A DNA stretch of 64,000 nucleotides from Polytrichum commune (GCA_950295325.1 OX485803.1:17610001-17674000); one strand, 5' to 3'. Shown: positions 36,773-49,235, numbered from the stretch's first letter. Made by a program: numbers and translations. The notes: a model not told the origin generated them from the letters alone.

Positions 36773-36798
36773 CTAACCCTAACCCTAACCCTAACCCC
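36773..36798. repeat. Interstitial telomere-like (CCCTAA)4
   Basis: Four perfect CCCTAA units. This is the six-base form, unlike the seven-base CCCTAAA tracts elsewhere in the window. Confidence 0.85.
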
Positions 36799-37029
36799 CG
36801 TAGATGCGTGGTTAATTTATCTCAAGTGGGTTCCTCTGCATCAATTCAAGATCGTCGATGCTAACTTCTTGATTGAATAGTCTTAAAAAGAAAAAGAAAA
36901 AAAAGAAAAAGAAAAGCTATAATCTAGTTAATTGCGTTTGCACACTCAGTCATGTTGGTGAGGCCCAACTCAAAGAGGTGGGGTGTCTAGCAACGTTGGA
37001 CCGGTACATAGGTGAATGGCACGGTATCA

Positions 37030-37410
37030 ATAATCATGAACATCAATAATGGGTTCAAAAAGAACCTACCCGTGGGTACCAAAGTCGTAAAACTAGTCAA
37101 AGATTGATATTTGGTGGGTATGTCAAGGTGGGAGAATCTTTGTGAACCCGAGTTATATTATTTGGGTCAACGCCATCCTCAGCCACATTGATACTAGGTG
37201 AGGTTACCTCGGCACGAAGGTTCTTGCATGGTACATAGACCTCCATGGTTTCCAAAACACAAATACTGTCAAATATCCATACCCTACTGGTATCAAAGCA
37301 AATGTGGAATACTCATTCCAGATACCCGAATGAATGGTATATAAAAAAAGACGATACCAAACCAACATAACATTAGTGTCTGGTCGTGACCCTATTAATC
37401 GGAATGGCAT
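37030..37410. repeat. Dispersed repeat family G, copy 1 (partner at 47335-47650)
   Basis: Shares in order AGAACCTACCC, TTGGTGGGTAT, GAGAATCTTTG, TGGGTC(A/G)AC, TTGATACTAGG, TTGCATGGTACATAGAC and a following AT-rich block with 47335-47650, same strand. No coding capacity. Confidence 0.65.
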
Positions 37411-37519
37411 TCCATTTGGCGGCAATTTTGCTAACTTAAAGTTAACTCAATTTTCATGTGGTGTCACAACTTGCAAAGCACCCACTCCCATGGCATGGTG
37501 CAACAAACACACACTAAAA

Positions 37520-37559
37520 GGAAGGAAAGGAAGAAAGGGAGGGAGGGAGGGAGGGAGTT
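37520..37559. repeat. (GGGA)n purine tract
   Basis: GGAAGGAAA units passing into perfect GGGA repeats. Confidence 0.85.
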
Positions 37560-37704
37560 GGTACAAATTGTGCAGTCATGAAGTTGGTCACTTGCTCATG
37601 ACTTCACCAAACGCATGAAGCCCCCCATCGTACCACCTACAAACCATGCTTCAAAGACCGTGGCCTTATAGCCTAGGCTAATCTCGTTTTGCAACTTTGA
37701 ACGG

Positions 37705-37930
37705 GTGTTTGGGGAGGATTTTGGGCATAATGGGTCAACTTTATCGTGTTTCCAAGTCCAACCGGTTACGTGATTTGATCTCGTGGTTTTTCCTTACTAA
37801 TTTGAGGTATATTCCATAGATTCTTGTACGATGATCGGTGGTTGCCCTAAAGTCTCGAACTTCAACTAGTTCTTTCTCAAACTCGACCGGTTCATATGCA
37901 ACTAGTGGTCGGTTCTCCCCGTTCATTGCT
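37705..37930 (-). repeat. Dispersed repeat family D, copy 3
   Basis: Inverted relative to copy 1, with TTTGAGGTATATTC, GATCGGT, AACTTCAAC and GGTTCTCCC in the same order. It preserves an open frame across the core. Confidence 0.65.
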
Positions 37931-38229
37931 TCAAGTCTATACTTGACTGAGGGTGGGTCCAAGACCAAAACAACTTCATGATTGAGCAATCTTATTGGAC
38001 GAGAGTAAAATTTTGGACCCAAGGAGTTCACACTAGGGTCTGGGTCCAAGGTATGACAAAACAAAGTGACATTGATGTGGCACCACTTTCTTGTTGAATC
38101 TCGACAGTCTTCACTCAAGGACATGGTCAAACCTAGAGCCTCTATACAACAAATGTTGACCATTTTGGGGTCTTGTGGGCATTCATGAATTGAGAAACCA
38201 ATCTTTGAGCTTCGGTTGTCGATATCCAA
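37741..38229 (-). other. 162-codon open frame overlapping family D copy 3
   Basis: The longest open frame outside the kinase gene and tandem array. Its C-terminal half contains MNGENRPLVAYEPVEFEKEL and TTDHRTRIYGIYLKLVRKN, the conserved core of repeat family D, also read as MNGENQLLILDEPVE...TDHIRGIYRIYLK at 58060-58254. No promoter, intron structure or known domain was recognised. It may be the least decayed remnant of a multicopy protein of unknown function; it could also be chance. Confidence 0.3.
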
Positions 38230-38782
38230 CTATCCATTTTGGAAAAGTTGGATGTCAATAATCTCACCGTCCACGTGCCTTGTTGTTCAATCTTTGCAGA
38301 ATGTGTACTATCCTACTTAGGTGGCTAAATGACATTACACAACTCCTTGGTTGCGTTCTGTAAAGTTAGGTACAATTTGGCCTCTATGTATATTATGTCT
38401 ATAAGTGTTAAAATTCCATATGTATTAGCATTTTTCTACTCCCATATTGGAGAGACTACAAAGACATCAAGTGTTAAGTGTTTCTTGAATGTATACTCCC
38501 CTCTTTGTATATTTACTATCTATATTTGTTGACTTAATATCATACTATGTAGAATCATACAATACAACATATCATATAGAATCTCAAATAAGCTCCCAAT
38601 AAGAAATGTTGATGTCCGGGATATTGATAAGTCCCTCTCAAGTCTCATCAACTCAATTTGCCCTAGTTGCTTGAATCACAATGTGTTGGTTGAGAATGTT
38701 GAGAATGTTGTTTCTAACTTTCAGATTTGTAAGTCAAATCGCATACTATTAGAAAGCTATTGAAAAGACGATTCCAATGGTA

Positions 38783-39307
38783 GTACACTATTTATGGTAT
38801 TTAGTGTCACTTACCCTATTTTCAGGCATATGCTAGGTTACACTGATGATCAACAACTTCACCAAAAAGTGTAACCTTGTAACACCAAGCATTCAAGTGC
38901 GCCTACTAGTATCTTGGCACGAGTATGTTTAAAAAATGTTATGAGGTGCATGCCTATGTTACACAATGGCCTACAAGTTGTCTAAATTATACACAAATGA
39001 CACTTGCCATTAGTTTGCTCAAGAATATCTTCCTCTTGCATATTAAAATGTAAATTCACGACACTTGCCATTAGTACTCTCAAAATATCTACAATGCATA
39101 CTAAAACGCAAGACTATCATCTAAAGTATCCCATTGTGCTACTCTAAATGTCATAATGCAATTGATCTTTCACTTAAAGAAGTTTATTATGTTGACTAAT
39201 GGAATCGTATCGGTAATTAGCGGGTGTGACGCTTTGAGACCTCCAGGCATCTAGTTTAGGCCCTTTGCAAATAATGTGTGTGCCACTAAATACCATAATT
39301 CGTGTAG
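38783..39307. mobile_element. TIR element family E, copy 1 (uninterrupted)
   Basis: Left terminus TATTTATGGTATTTAGTGTC and right terminus, read inward, ATTATGGTATTTAGTGGCAC. The interior is colinear with 54973-55800 (shared GTTATGAGGTGCATGCCTAT, GACACTTG(C/A)CATTAGT, CTTTGAGACCTC(C/T)AGGCA). No coding sequence. It retains the empty site for the insertion seen in copy 2. Confidence 0.75.
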
Positions 39308-41394
39308 TTTCGTTGAATTATGACATCTAACGAATGAGTTACGATTGTCTAAAATTTGCCTTCCAAGTCTCTTGCGGCAGCCTTGAGTATTGTCTCTAGA
39401 ATTTTGAGGGCATTTTTAAAATTTTGTGTATAGACTTTGTGGTCATGTGGTTTAGGATTAATTATACAACTATCTTTCAATTGAATCTAGAGGCAATAAA
39501 GATGGGACATACTTTAGAGTTTAGTTTGGCTTAGAAGAAAGAAAACTTGTTGAGAAAGAGATGTGGATCTCGCATGTGCATCAAATCCCATCCTAGAGAA
39601 ATGAAAATGGAGGAGTGAAACTCCTCATATTTTGAAAATTCATTCAATGCTATAATATTATTTTACTTGCAAAACATATATAAGCGTTATCTTCTTGTTT
39701 GTTAACTTTGTACTATTACAATGTTAAGAAATTTTCCACTCCCCATTGTTAACAAATACAGAGGGTAGACTATATCACACAAACATAATTCTCCTTTAAT
39801 TCCAAGATTCCCCGATTATGGGGAGCACTAAGACTGTGTTCTATGAACTTCTTGACAAGCAATTATAAATTATCAGAGCTTTCAAATTACAACCTCTTTG
39901 TTTGAAAATAGACCATTATGTACCAACTTGAGAATGCTAATGATGTGCCAAGGAAATTATAGTGTTTCGTGTAATGGTGGTTTCCTTGATTATGGTGTGG
40001 CCCATAGTATTTTACCATAAATAGTGTAGCTACTGTAAGTAGTATATTACAAGTTACAACTGTAATAATGATTCCGATCTTCAAATCCTGAACACAGTGT
40101 TATTATTATGTGTTGAGTGTGTGACGGCACAGTTCAAGTGCAAGTCCCCAACAGACCACTCAATGACAAGGTTTTGAATCTTGGCACAAGCTTAGCTTAC
40201 GGCCCAATGGGCGAGCCAATAAGTTAAGTAAAATAAAATAATTAATTAAATGATTGTTTGATTTGGTCATAAGTAAACTTCAAATTTGAAGTTTAGGCGA
40301 CTAATCCAATAGTAGCTCACCCACACTTGCTGGTGTGGGTTACCAACAAACGACTTGTATTAGCAGGGACCGCTTTTAGCTCCAATTCGGCGAGTGAGAG
40401 CCATTGGATGCAACCAATACTAGTAAAAATCGTTCAATGGTGGCTCACATCAGTTTGTGTGGGCTAGCTATAAGTTAATTCGATTTGGTGTTCAAAAGCG
40501 AATAATGTAATGTGAAGTCATTGTGAACCAATTGAAATGAATCACCGGCAAACTTGGAGAGGTGGCATAATTTTACCCCCCTGCCTTTGGAAGGTAGGAA
40601 CACTATTAATCAAGACAACCCCCAATATTAACACCCTCAAAATCTTACATATTAAATACATGATGATATGAGAATGTACACCATGTGAACATTAGGCCCA
40701 CTTCACTCGTAACATTATTTAGTTGGATGGTTGTGTTCCGTTCTATATGTTTGGAAAGAAACTTAGAAAATAGGAAGAAATTGATGCCAGTACAAATAAT
40801 GAATGATGTTGGTTTGAGTAATAATAAGGATATTGTGAATAGTGTCAGTACGTTCAATGATAGATTTTCTTATTAATAATCATTTTTGGGGAATAGTATT
40901 GTAATGAACAGTGTTTCTTACGAATATTCTTGGGATGAACAATAATTCGTATGTATAGTGTTGGGAGTATAACCCCACCCAAATTCCCAAATTCAACTTG
41001 AATGTGTGGATAGTAAATGAATGTTCCCAACTTGTTTGAAGGGCCCATGGAATATAATTGACATATTCCAGGGTCACAAAATCGACACACATGCCTGAGT
41101 AATGTTAGGAAGACACCTAAGTTTTTCTTACAACTTAAAATTAACATGCTCAAAGAGTGGTGTTGAACGATCATAAAAATGGTTTCTAGATCGTCACACT
41201 AGGAGGGGTGGATCAAGCTATCCTTGCATTGGGTGATAAAAGGGGGAAGGGGGGGGGGGGGGGAAGAGTTTCACCACCCAACTTTCAAATTTATGCTTTG
41301 CCACACAATGAGCTAACAAGAAATTAATCATATTAAAAAAATTCACTCGAAGATGGAACAAACGTACCATAGCCAACCACCTACTACCCTACAT
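39308..41394. other. Intergenic DNA, no gene seen
   Basis: Contains a small hairpin at about 40319-40340 (ACCCACAC / GTGTGGGT) within a segment at 40300-40480 that resembles 48490-48600 (both with a CACAC...GACC(A/G)C(T)TTTTA block). A poly-G tract lies at 41242-41266. Otherwise unrecognised. Confidence 0.45.
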
Positions 41395-41760
41395 ATGATA
41401 TTTAGTGTCAACAATTCTAATTGTCTTGCTCAATACTAATTGTAAACCCTAGTGTAGTGTCACCAACACTAAATGTTGACCCAACATTATTTGTTATTCC
41501 TTGTGAATTTTTTGTGGGATTATAGGTTTACAGTGTTGTAGTCGTTGTCACTTACCAAGTGATTTTTCATCCAAATTTCAATCACCCATGTCAATATTTC
41601 GTCAGAAGTTCCTGACAAGTGAAGGTAGGGGTTTGGCCAATGGATGAACTCATCCATCATCCATGATAGTATTTGTTCACTTACTCATAAGAAATGTCAT
41701 CCGGAAAGTTAACATGATGGCATTAAATACCACACGACATTGAATATCATATTTAGTGTA
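41395..41760 (+). repeat. Dispersed repeat family F, copy 2, with TIR-like ends
   Basis: The best-preserved copy. It starts ATATGATATTTAGTGTCAAC and ends with the inverted form (read inward ATATGATATTCAATGTCGTG). The TATTTAGTGTC core is shared with family E, suggesting related transposases. Confidence 0.65.
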
Positions 41761-41769
41761 GTGTTAGCC

Positions 41770-41791
41770 AAAAAAAAAAAAAAAAAAAAAA
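41770..41791. repeat. Poly-A tract
   Basis: About 22 A residues directly after family F copy 2. This could be a retroposed tail or simple expansion. Confidence 0.85.
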
Positions 41792-42380
41792 ACCTAGTCC
41801 TCCACCACCAACCATGCTAGCAATTTTGGGTTCACTAGTCAACATGATTGGTGTATGTATATGACCACTTACCAAACATGAAAATCTTCACTTTGATAAT
41901 GAACACGATACTCTTCGGAGTTCTGAAAACTATGAGGGAAATGCTTATGGGCACGATTTGGATTCACTCATCATCTTACACTAAGTGTGTATTTCATATC
42001 CTATACGAAGTGGGTGTAGATAGAAAAAAGTATTTATCTAAGACTCGTTTTACCATACGAGTGTTGGGGTTACCATTGGTTGAAAACACACGTTGTTACA
42101 ATATTTGTTGCTATTAGAATATGATTTTTTTTAGTACCGAGTGCGTTATGTCCTATTTTGAGAGGGCCACTCCTCCCATGAGTAACTTAGTTCTAATTCC
42201 TTGATGTTCATACTGTAATATTCACAAATATTATAATTTGGATTACATTTTCATCGTCGGACCCCACAAAAACGACCTTATAGTCATTGGGTAGCAATTA
42301 GCTCAAGCCGCATAAACCACTTGTTGATAAATGATAAGTCATGTAGGCCACTCTGATCAGCATGCACATCAAAGTTAATG

Positions 42381-42383
42381 GCG

Positions 42384-42416
<33 letters not shown>

Positions 42417-42450
42417 TATATATATATATATATACATACATACACACACA
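42381..42450. repeat. (GC)n-(AC)n-(TA)n compound microsatellite
   Basis: Three adjoining dinucleotide runs with alternating purine-pyrimidine pattern throughout, a potential Z-DNA-forming stretch. Confidence 0.9.
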
Positions 42451-42899
42451 CAAGACTCTATACTCGAAATGTAGTGTAGATGTTTATGTTCCCTTGGTTA
42501 GAAGGTATCTTCTCATTGGAACTTAGTATCGATGCTTAACTCGGGATGACAATCCACACTAATATGACATATTGGAGAAGTTGGGGTTTGACGAAGTGTT
42601 TGAGAACGTTTTCTCCCTCCCCGGGTCATTGTGAAAACAAGGGTTTGTCCTATAGCCCCTACTACACTCCATGTGACGTCATGTGGGACTTGGACTCATG
42701 GACACGGGGACTTTGAATGGGCCTATCACGGCCCACCCTCACGCCCCGCGTGACTAGTTAGTTACAATTACGACCTCCTAAGCCCCGACATCATTGGAGG
42801 ATCGCCAATTTCGGGCCTTAGTTGCAAGGACACATGGGCGACTTCATGGAATGTCATTATCGATTGATCATGTCACATGGGCTAATATAGAATCTACAT

Positions 42900-43035
42900 T
42901 CATGTGTGTGTGTGATAGACATACATACATGTATATCTAATATGTGGAAATACACATATGTATATACATACTTACATATACACATACATACATGCACATG
43001 CATGTACATGTACATAATATTTATACACATACGTA
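42900..43035. repeat. Degenerate (CATA/TACA)n tract
   Basis: Imperfect CATA, TACA and CATG units over about 130 bases. Confidence 0.75.
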
Positions 43036-43439
43036 CGCTTTTGTAAAGTTCAATCATGGACATGAACATGGCATGAAAATGCCAAAAAAAAAAAATGCTT
43101 GCACACTTGTGATGCTCATAGGACACACTTTAATGGCGCAAATCACTAGATGAAAAATATTTGATTCCCTCCCCATCTACATGGAAGTATGCTTGGTTTC
43201 TATCCAAAGGATGAGAATTGGTAGTCAACACAATTGTAGGGGGGAAGTTGTAGGGCCGATTGATGCTTCTCATGTAATGAATGTGCTCCCTTGTGGCTAT
43301 TGGAAGACTTGCTTCTATTCCAAGAATACACTTTACCCCTATACACCCAAGCCTTCACGTTCCATTTTCGTGCATTTCTAGCACCAATGCTAAAAAACTT
43401 CACATGAGAGAGGAGTCTAGATTTATCTTGTTGTCAAAG

Positions 43440-43545
43440 CTTTCACTAAGATTGGTATTACTATCACTTACTAAGTGATTTTCCTTCCAAATGTTCAATC
43501 ATCCATGATAGTATTTCATTCGTAATTGTTAGAATGCATAATATA
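43440..43545 (+). repeat. Dispersed repeat family F, partial copy 3
   Basis: Only the block TCACTTACTAAGTGATTTTC followed by TTCAATCATCCATGATAGTA is recognisable, matching copies 2 and 4. Confidence 0.5.
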
Positions 43546-43939
43546 CCCACCATCAAACTACACCCACCAACATCCATAATTAAGAGTGTTGTCCGCCGAG
43601 CTATGACATGCTTGATTTTTTGTGGGCAAGGTGGGCAAATTAGGAGGCAACAACTTCAGCAAATCAGGAGGTGGCATGTGGTTGCGAGGTGTTGACCAAC
43701 ATGTATTGTGGGTATTCTATAATGAAAGGCCAATTCGGCAACATTCTATCTTATCCATGACCACTTTAGATATATGACACATTCAATATTTGGCATTAAA
43801 CTTGGTATTCATTGGCAAATGACCCATGTAGAATCTACTATCGAGTCTTCTATTGCAAAGTTTGAAAATTGTTAAAGAGGAAAAGATGGCCCCAAAATTT
43901 TATGAAGTGGGAAACTTGAGTCACATTGCCACATGCATG

Positions 43940-44700
43940 TTACAAAGTCCAGAACACCATGTGAGTTTTGATGTGGGCTACCGCAACAAAAAATTCAGCA
44001 TTAGTCTTGAATACACAAGCTCTGCATATCACCTTGGGGACCGTACATAGATAATTGTTCACATTCTACTTAGCAACTACACATACTTAGTATTTCAATG
44101 TTGCAATATTTTAGTATTTAAAATTGAGCAAAAACTCAAGGGACTTGATTGTCTCCTAGAAGATCCAGGATGCTTGAGAATACGAACATTTGTGAAAATG
44201 GTATTATAGTGTTATGGAAATCTAATGTGGACGGTGAGTTTCAAAGCCGCATCTTTATCCTCCCAAATTTTATTTTGGCTATGCTATCCGCATATTCTTA
44301 AGGGAGATCATGAAAAACTCGCACTATTTTACAACTCCAAAGAGCAAGATGGGGAACATCTTGGGGAACATCCACTCTCACTTTGCTCTATTATTATTAC
44401 AATCCTCTCAGCAACAAAAATGGGAACATTGATCTACATGCACACCTACCTTGATTGTGAAACATTGGTTGCAATGTAATACCGTGACACCGAAACATCA
44501 CTACAGTGTTATATAACACTAAAACACTAAAACATTGAAACGCTAGAAATGTTTCGTAAGTTGCCCCATGTAATCACTCATGTGCGGTCCCCAAGGTGAT
44601 TGGCATTTCCATATTTTGACACATACAAAGTTAGCTCACACATTCAAGACTAATAAGCAAACTTATGTTACGGGTGGGCTACCTCATCCCACCCACCCAC
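43940..44700. mobile_element. Element with long degenerate inverted repeats
   Basis: ATTAGTCTTGAAT (44001) and CACCTTGGGGACCG (44030) occur as inverted complements CGGTCCCCAAGGTG (44587) and ATTCAAGACTAAT (44641). Outside these, a gTAGCCCAC-type block (43975) pairs with GGGCTACC (44677). The arms are about 90-100 bp. No transposase was recognised and no target duplication found. Confidence 0.5.
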
Positions 44701-45254
44701 CTAATCCACTTGACAAAGATCTCAGGAGTCATTCATGTTGAAGTCGGTCAATACCAACATACAAAGTCCTAGTAGACAATTGTCAAGAGTCGGTGAAATA
44801 GCAATGCAACTATACCATTGTGGTAGATTTACATGTCTAGTGATATAGGACAAGTTTGCATTGGTGAGGGACGCATATGCTTGTCCGTGTACTTAGAAGC
44901 TCCTCGTGTCGCTACTTTTGAGGCATGGGAGTAGGTGTCCACCATTTGCGGGTGGTCAAGTCTCATGTAAAAGGGCCTTTTGATAAGTTCCAAACATGTG
45001 ATGTGGCATGTCCCATTAGTTGTGCCAACATTGTAGAAAATTGGAGGCTTGTTGCGGCTATGGTGGTGGGGTTTGGGAAATGCGTTGGTTTACATGTAGG
45101 TTTGTTCGCAAGTCAAGGAGGGCACCTAAATTGTCCTCCCTTGACTTGCGGTTGGACTTATACAATCTCCTTGACTAACACCTCGCCTTAGGCCCGTGCT
45201 CCAAAGGAAAATGAAACCAAGGACTAAATGAGGTTCTTATCGAGTCGGTTACAA

Positions 45255-45400
45255 TTTGGGAAATCAAGGTACGTGGGTGTTATTCGATTTGTTTTCTCAG
45301 TTCTCCAACTTCTACTAATTATATACACACAACCCCACTTGTGTTGCATTAGCAAAAAATACGTTGAAGCACCATCAAAGCTCAGATCAAAAATTGAACT
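45255..45400. repeat. Dispersed repeat, copy 2 (partner at 30200-30370)
   Basis: Colinear with 30200-30370; see shared blocks GGTGTTATTCG, CTCCAACTT and TTGTGTTGCATTAGCAAA. Confidence 0.6.
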
Positions 45401-45784
45401 TCTCCTTATTCAACGACGGGTTATTAGAGTTGCGCGTGTTGTTGATTCCTTGGTTTAGTGCATAGATCCCTCCTCAATCATGTTCAATATCAAGTATGGA
45501 ACAATCAATAAAACTTGAAGATGTAGTCCTTCTTTTTAAACATAAAAATAAACACACATCTTTATAATGTTTGCTCTTTGATCCTCACCCAACCACACAC
45601 CAATCAAATGTAAATGTCCAACTAAGAAAAGGAACCGAATGACACTCATATACATGAAAATGCATATGATGTAGTAAACTATTTGCATACACATTTCCAA
45701 GATGTGGAATCCAATGTTTTGAGAAATGGCACGAGCGCAAAACCTAGAAAAATGTTAATAGTTTCTTAGTAATAGAATCTCCTA

Positions 45785-45830
45785 CCCCCCCCCCCCTCCT
45801 CCTCCTTCATCATCATCATCATGGTCATGT
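45785..45830. repeat. Poly-C, (CCT)n and (CAT)n tract
   Basis: About 14 C residues, then CCT repeats, then ATC/CAT repeats. Confidence 0.85.
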
Positions 45831-46044
45831 TTCGGGAGGGGGCTTTTTGGCTTTGGCCGGTGGAGGAGGAGGTGGTGGGTTTGGAGGCGGGATTTGGCAA
45901 TAACATGTGCCTCCGGTGTGCCTTCGGCATCTTGTTTTGCAATTCATGGGGTTGTTGGCAAGTAGATACCTTGCCACAAATCTCACCGGTCGTTCAGGTC
46001 TGCAAAGTGTCCCACTTTGAGCGTCAAAAATAGTGTACACTAAC

Positions 46045-46375
46045 TATTGTGTTTAGTGTCGCCAATTTCTATTTGTCTCGTTCAATACCAATCGTAACCC
46101 TAACTTTATTTGTCATTCCTTTGGCAAAACATTTTGGGCATTATGGAATTACAAAGGTTGCAATGATCGTCACTTACTAAGTGATTTTCCATCCAAGTTT
46201 CAATCATTCATGACATTATTTCATTACATAATCATTAGGATGCGGAATATACCAAACTTTGATTCAATATTTTGATGGCATGGATGTCATCAAAATTCCA
46301 ATCGTCCATGACTGTGCTTGTAAACTTCTTCATGAGAAACGTTCCCATAGTGATGTAAAACACCATATGACACTA
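46045..46375 (+). repeat. Dispersed repeat family F, copy 4
   Basis: Starts TGTTTAGTGTCGCCAATT and ends near CACCATATGACACTAAA, the inverted TAGTGTC core. The interior shares GTCACTTACTAAGTGATTTT and TTTCAATCATTCATGA with other copies. Confidence 0.6.
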
Positions 46376-47334
46376 AAATACTTCTTACACGTCATCTACT
46401 TTTAGTAAATTTTGGAATGATGCTCTCTCAATGCTTGTGGCGAACGTCGATATAGTACATTGTAACACTTGAAGTTAATGATGATTCTCCAACCTCTAGA
46501 TTGTTTAGAGGTGTTTGTCCAGAGAATGTGTGCAAATGCTCTAACTACAAAGTTACACTCCTAACTCCGTAATATCAACGTCCTTAATGTCACTCCTTCT
46601 CCTATATCCTGAAACCCTAGAGAATGGATGTTCTCAGTTATAAATCTCACTCCTAACTGTTATGCATCTCTTCTGTATATCATGGGTTTTGACATTACCC
46701 TAAACCATCAAGAATTCAAACCACACACTCACACACATTGTGTTGTCATCATTGTAATTATTGTCATTATTCCAATATTGACTTTGTGTTATTCCTTAAT
46801 GCCACATGTTAAACTAATTCTCTTCTTTTATCACAAATCCATGTTAACACTGCACAACTCCTTAATATCACGTGCACTTTGGTTGCCACGAGTGTGATAT
46901 TGCGGAGTTTAGACTACATATATAGCATTGTGGAAGAGGGTAGTGCCTAGTAAGTGACACTAAATACCACAAAGGTTTATAATAGTATTGTGAGTAGATG
47001 ATTCTTTTGTTGTGGCTTTGTCTTCTTTACCAAATGCAAGAGAAGGATGGTTGGGGCCCCACCTATCAATGAGCATCAAATTCAAGGCCTGGAGGCAAAG
47101 ATCATAAACCGTTTGCATCTGTGGACATGGAAACAATGCATGTGTCCTCAGAAATTAGCATCGATACCTTAAGAGATGGGTGGTTAGTTTGTGGTTGATC
47201 CAAATTCACATTCTAAAATTAGCACAAAGATGGCCTTTGAGTCTTCAAGTTATACTTGGTAATGGTTCTCATATATTTTGATGTGTTCACATGTTGACTA
47301 GAATATAAGTAAACTTATGGTATAATTGCACAAT

Positions 47335-47650
47335 ATCCGTAATAGTAATGAAGAACCTACCCAACATGTATCAAACACATAACATGAGTAGACTATTGTA
47401 ACTTGGTGGGTATCAAAAATTGTAGAGAATCTTTGGATTTCTGAATTGTTATGTGGGTCGACAGTAGATAGCATCTCAATACGTACCTAATTGATACTAG
47501 GATAGTTTTTGCATGGTACATAGACTTGAATGATATATAAAAAAAATGGAAATATCCTCAAACATCCGTGTCCTACTTATAAGAACAAAGAAATGAAGCC
47601 CTCGTTATATTTAGGATGGATATATCCAAATGATGTTGGAAAAAAAATGA
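47335..47650. repeat. Dispersed repeat family G, copy 2
   Basis: Colinear with 37030-37410, same strand, with several small indels. Confidence 0.65.
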
Positions 47651-47669
47651 TCCCAATGTGATCAACAAT

Positions 47670-48250
47670 GGTTGCAACAGAGGTGCCATTGTCGGCCATT
47701 GCAATGTTGAAATAATTTCTTTCCTTCAGTTGATGCGTAGTGTGGCTTGATAGCTTGCTCTAGTTATAAGGTGAACATGCATATTTTGGTTACTCATTTT
47801 AAACATGCAAATGTATTTGAGTGGTGTGTGAGGAGTAGGCGTTGATCTAAGAATGGACACCAAAAAAACATGTGTTTTAAGATATTGAATTGTGTGCTCA
47901 GGATTTGGTAAGCATTGTAGGCTTGATAGTGAACATACACTATATGGGGTGGGGTTTTGTGCTTTGATAATTATTTGATGAATATTATGATCTCTAGAAA
48001 TCACGAGGAAAATGGCGACATTTTTTATTTGGACTTGCACTAATTGCATATCTTATACCCAATGGGGATGTGGGTGTAGAGCTAAAAGTGTCCGTTGAAG
48101 ACCCGATTACCTTAGTTGGTAATGGTGTTTCATAGGTTTTGATGTGTTCGCACATTGCAACAGAGGTGTCCTTGTGATTTGAATGCCTAATTTCTTTATT
48201 TCCTTCAGTTGACGCATACTTTGGGTTCATAGGAAGCTTCAATTATGAAT
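47670..48250. repeat. Local direct duplication
   Basis: The block GCAACAGAGGTG..TTTC(C)TTCAGTTGA(T/C)GC at 47673-47745 recurs at 48158-48220. GGTAATGGTNNTCATA-N-TTTTGATGTGTTC recurs at 47258 and 48118. Direct orientation, about 480 bp (first block) and 860 bp (second) apart. Confidence 0.6.
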
Positions 48251-49068
48251 GCCTTGGGTTCATTTGCCTCAACGCGGGGGGACTAGATAATTAATGACAA
48301 GAGAGTGAATTACAACTTGCAAAAGTGGTGAGTCATCCACCTACTGAAGACAAAAATCAACCATAATCAATCAACTCGTGGACAAAATCTATAAATTTTG
48401 AATAATATCATGTCTTCATGAATGAAGATTATGACAAGTTTTGATAACATTTCTGCTCTTGAATGAGCAATTTATCATAGTTTTATAGCACATCCACACT
48501 TATCGGACCACTTTTAACTCCGATTGGATCAGTGATGGCCACTAGATGCAGTGTGTATGTTTGACAAATTTCATTTGACGTTCAACTTCAAATCCAAAGT
48601 GTCACGTTTTCAAGAACAAAAATGAATGTCAATTGACATCTACATTTTCTTCTAAAATGCCACCTTAGTGTCACATGCCTAGTAGTACATGTCGTTTCAA
48701 TGTGTAAAGTGTCAATTGATGTGTGTTTTTAAATTCTTCACAACTCACCCTACATGTCAAAATCTAAATTGTGCGTGTCAATTGGCGTGCATTTTATTTT
48801 TGTGTGAGTTTTTGCGTGTCAAATATAAAAAACTTGCAAAAGCTTTGTCAAAAATACACACTGGCTGGATGTAACCAGTGCTCGTAGGAACTGTTCACCA
48901 GTAAGTGTGGGCATGCTATTAATTGCAAAGTGAAGAGGATAGAGGCAAGTACCAAGTACTCCCGAATTGGCCAATTCGTAGATTCAGGGATAATTGGAGG
49001 GCCTTTCTGAAAGACACCACAACCAAACCCACCAACGAATGCAAGGTGAAAATTGGAGCCAAAGCCAA

Positions 49069-49235
49069 CATAACATTTTCATATCCATAACAATGTCATG
49101 TGGGATTGACAGTATTCCATGGAATATTCCATGACATTTTCCACATTCAGTATGAAATTATGAATATAGTAGGGAATATTCCATGAAATACTATCAATCC
49201 CACATAACGTTGTTATGGATCTAAATAATGTTATG
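49069..49235. mobile_element. Foldback MITE, 167 bp
   Basis: Arms of about 63 bp are near-perfect complements: CATAACATT(T/A)TC..ATCCATAACAA at the left, and the inverted copy through TTGTTATGGAT and AATGTTATG at the right. The matched core GTGGGATTGACAGTATT / AATACTATCAATCCCAC is near-symmetric, and a loop of about 40 bases separates the arms. No transposase. Confidence 0.75.

Noticed and set aside
42381-43035. CRISPR-like array
   Set aside because: The repeats are simple dinucleotide and tetranucleotide runs without unique spacers, in a plant-type nuclear sequence.
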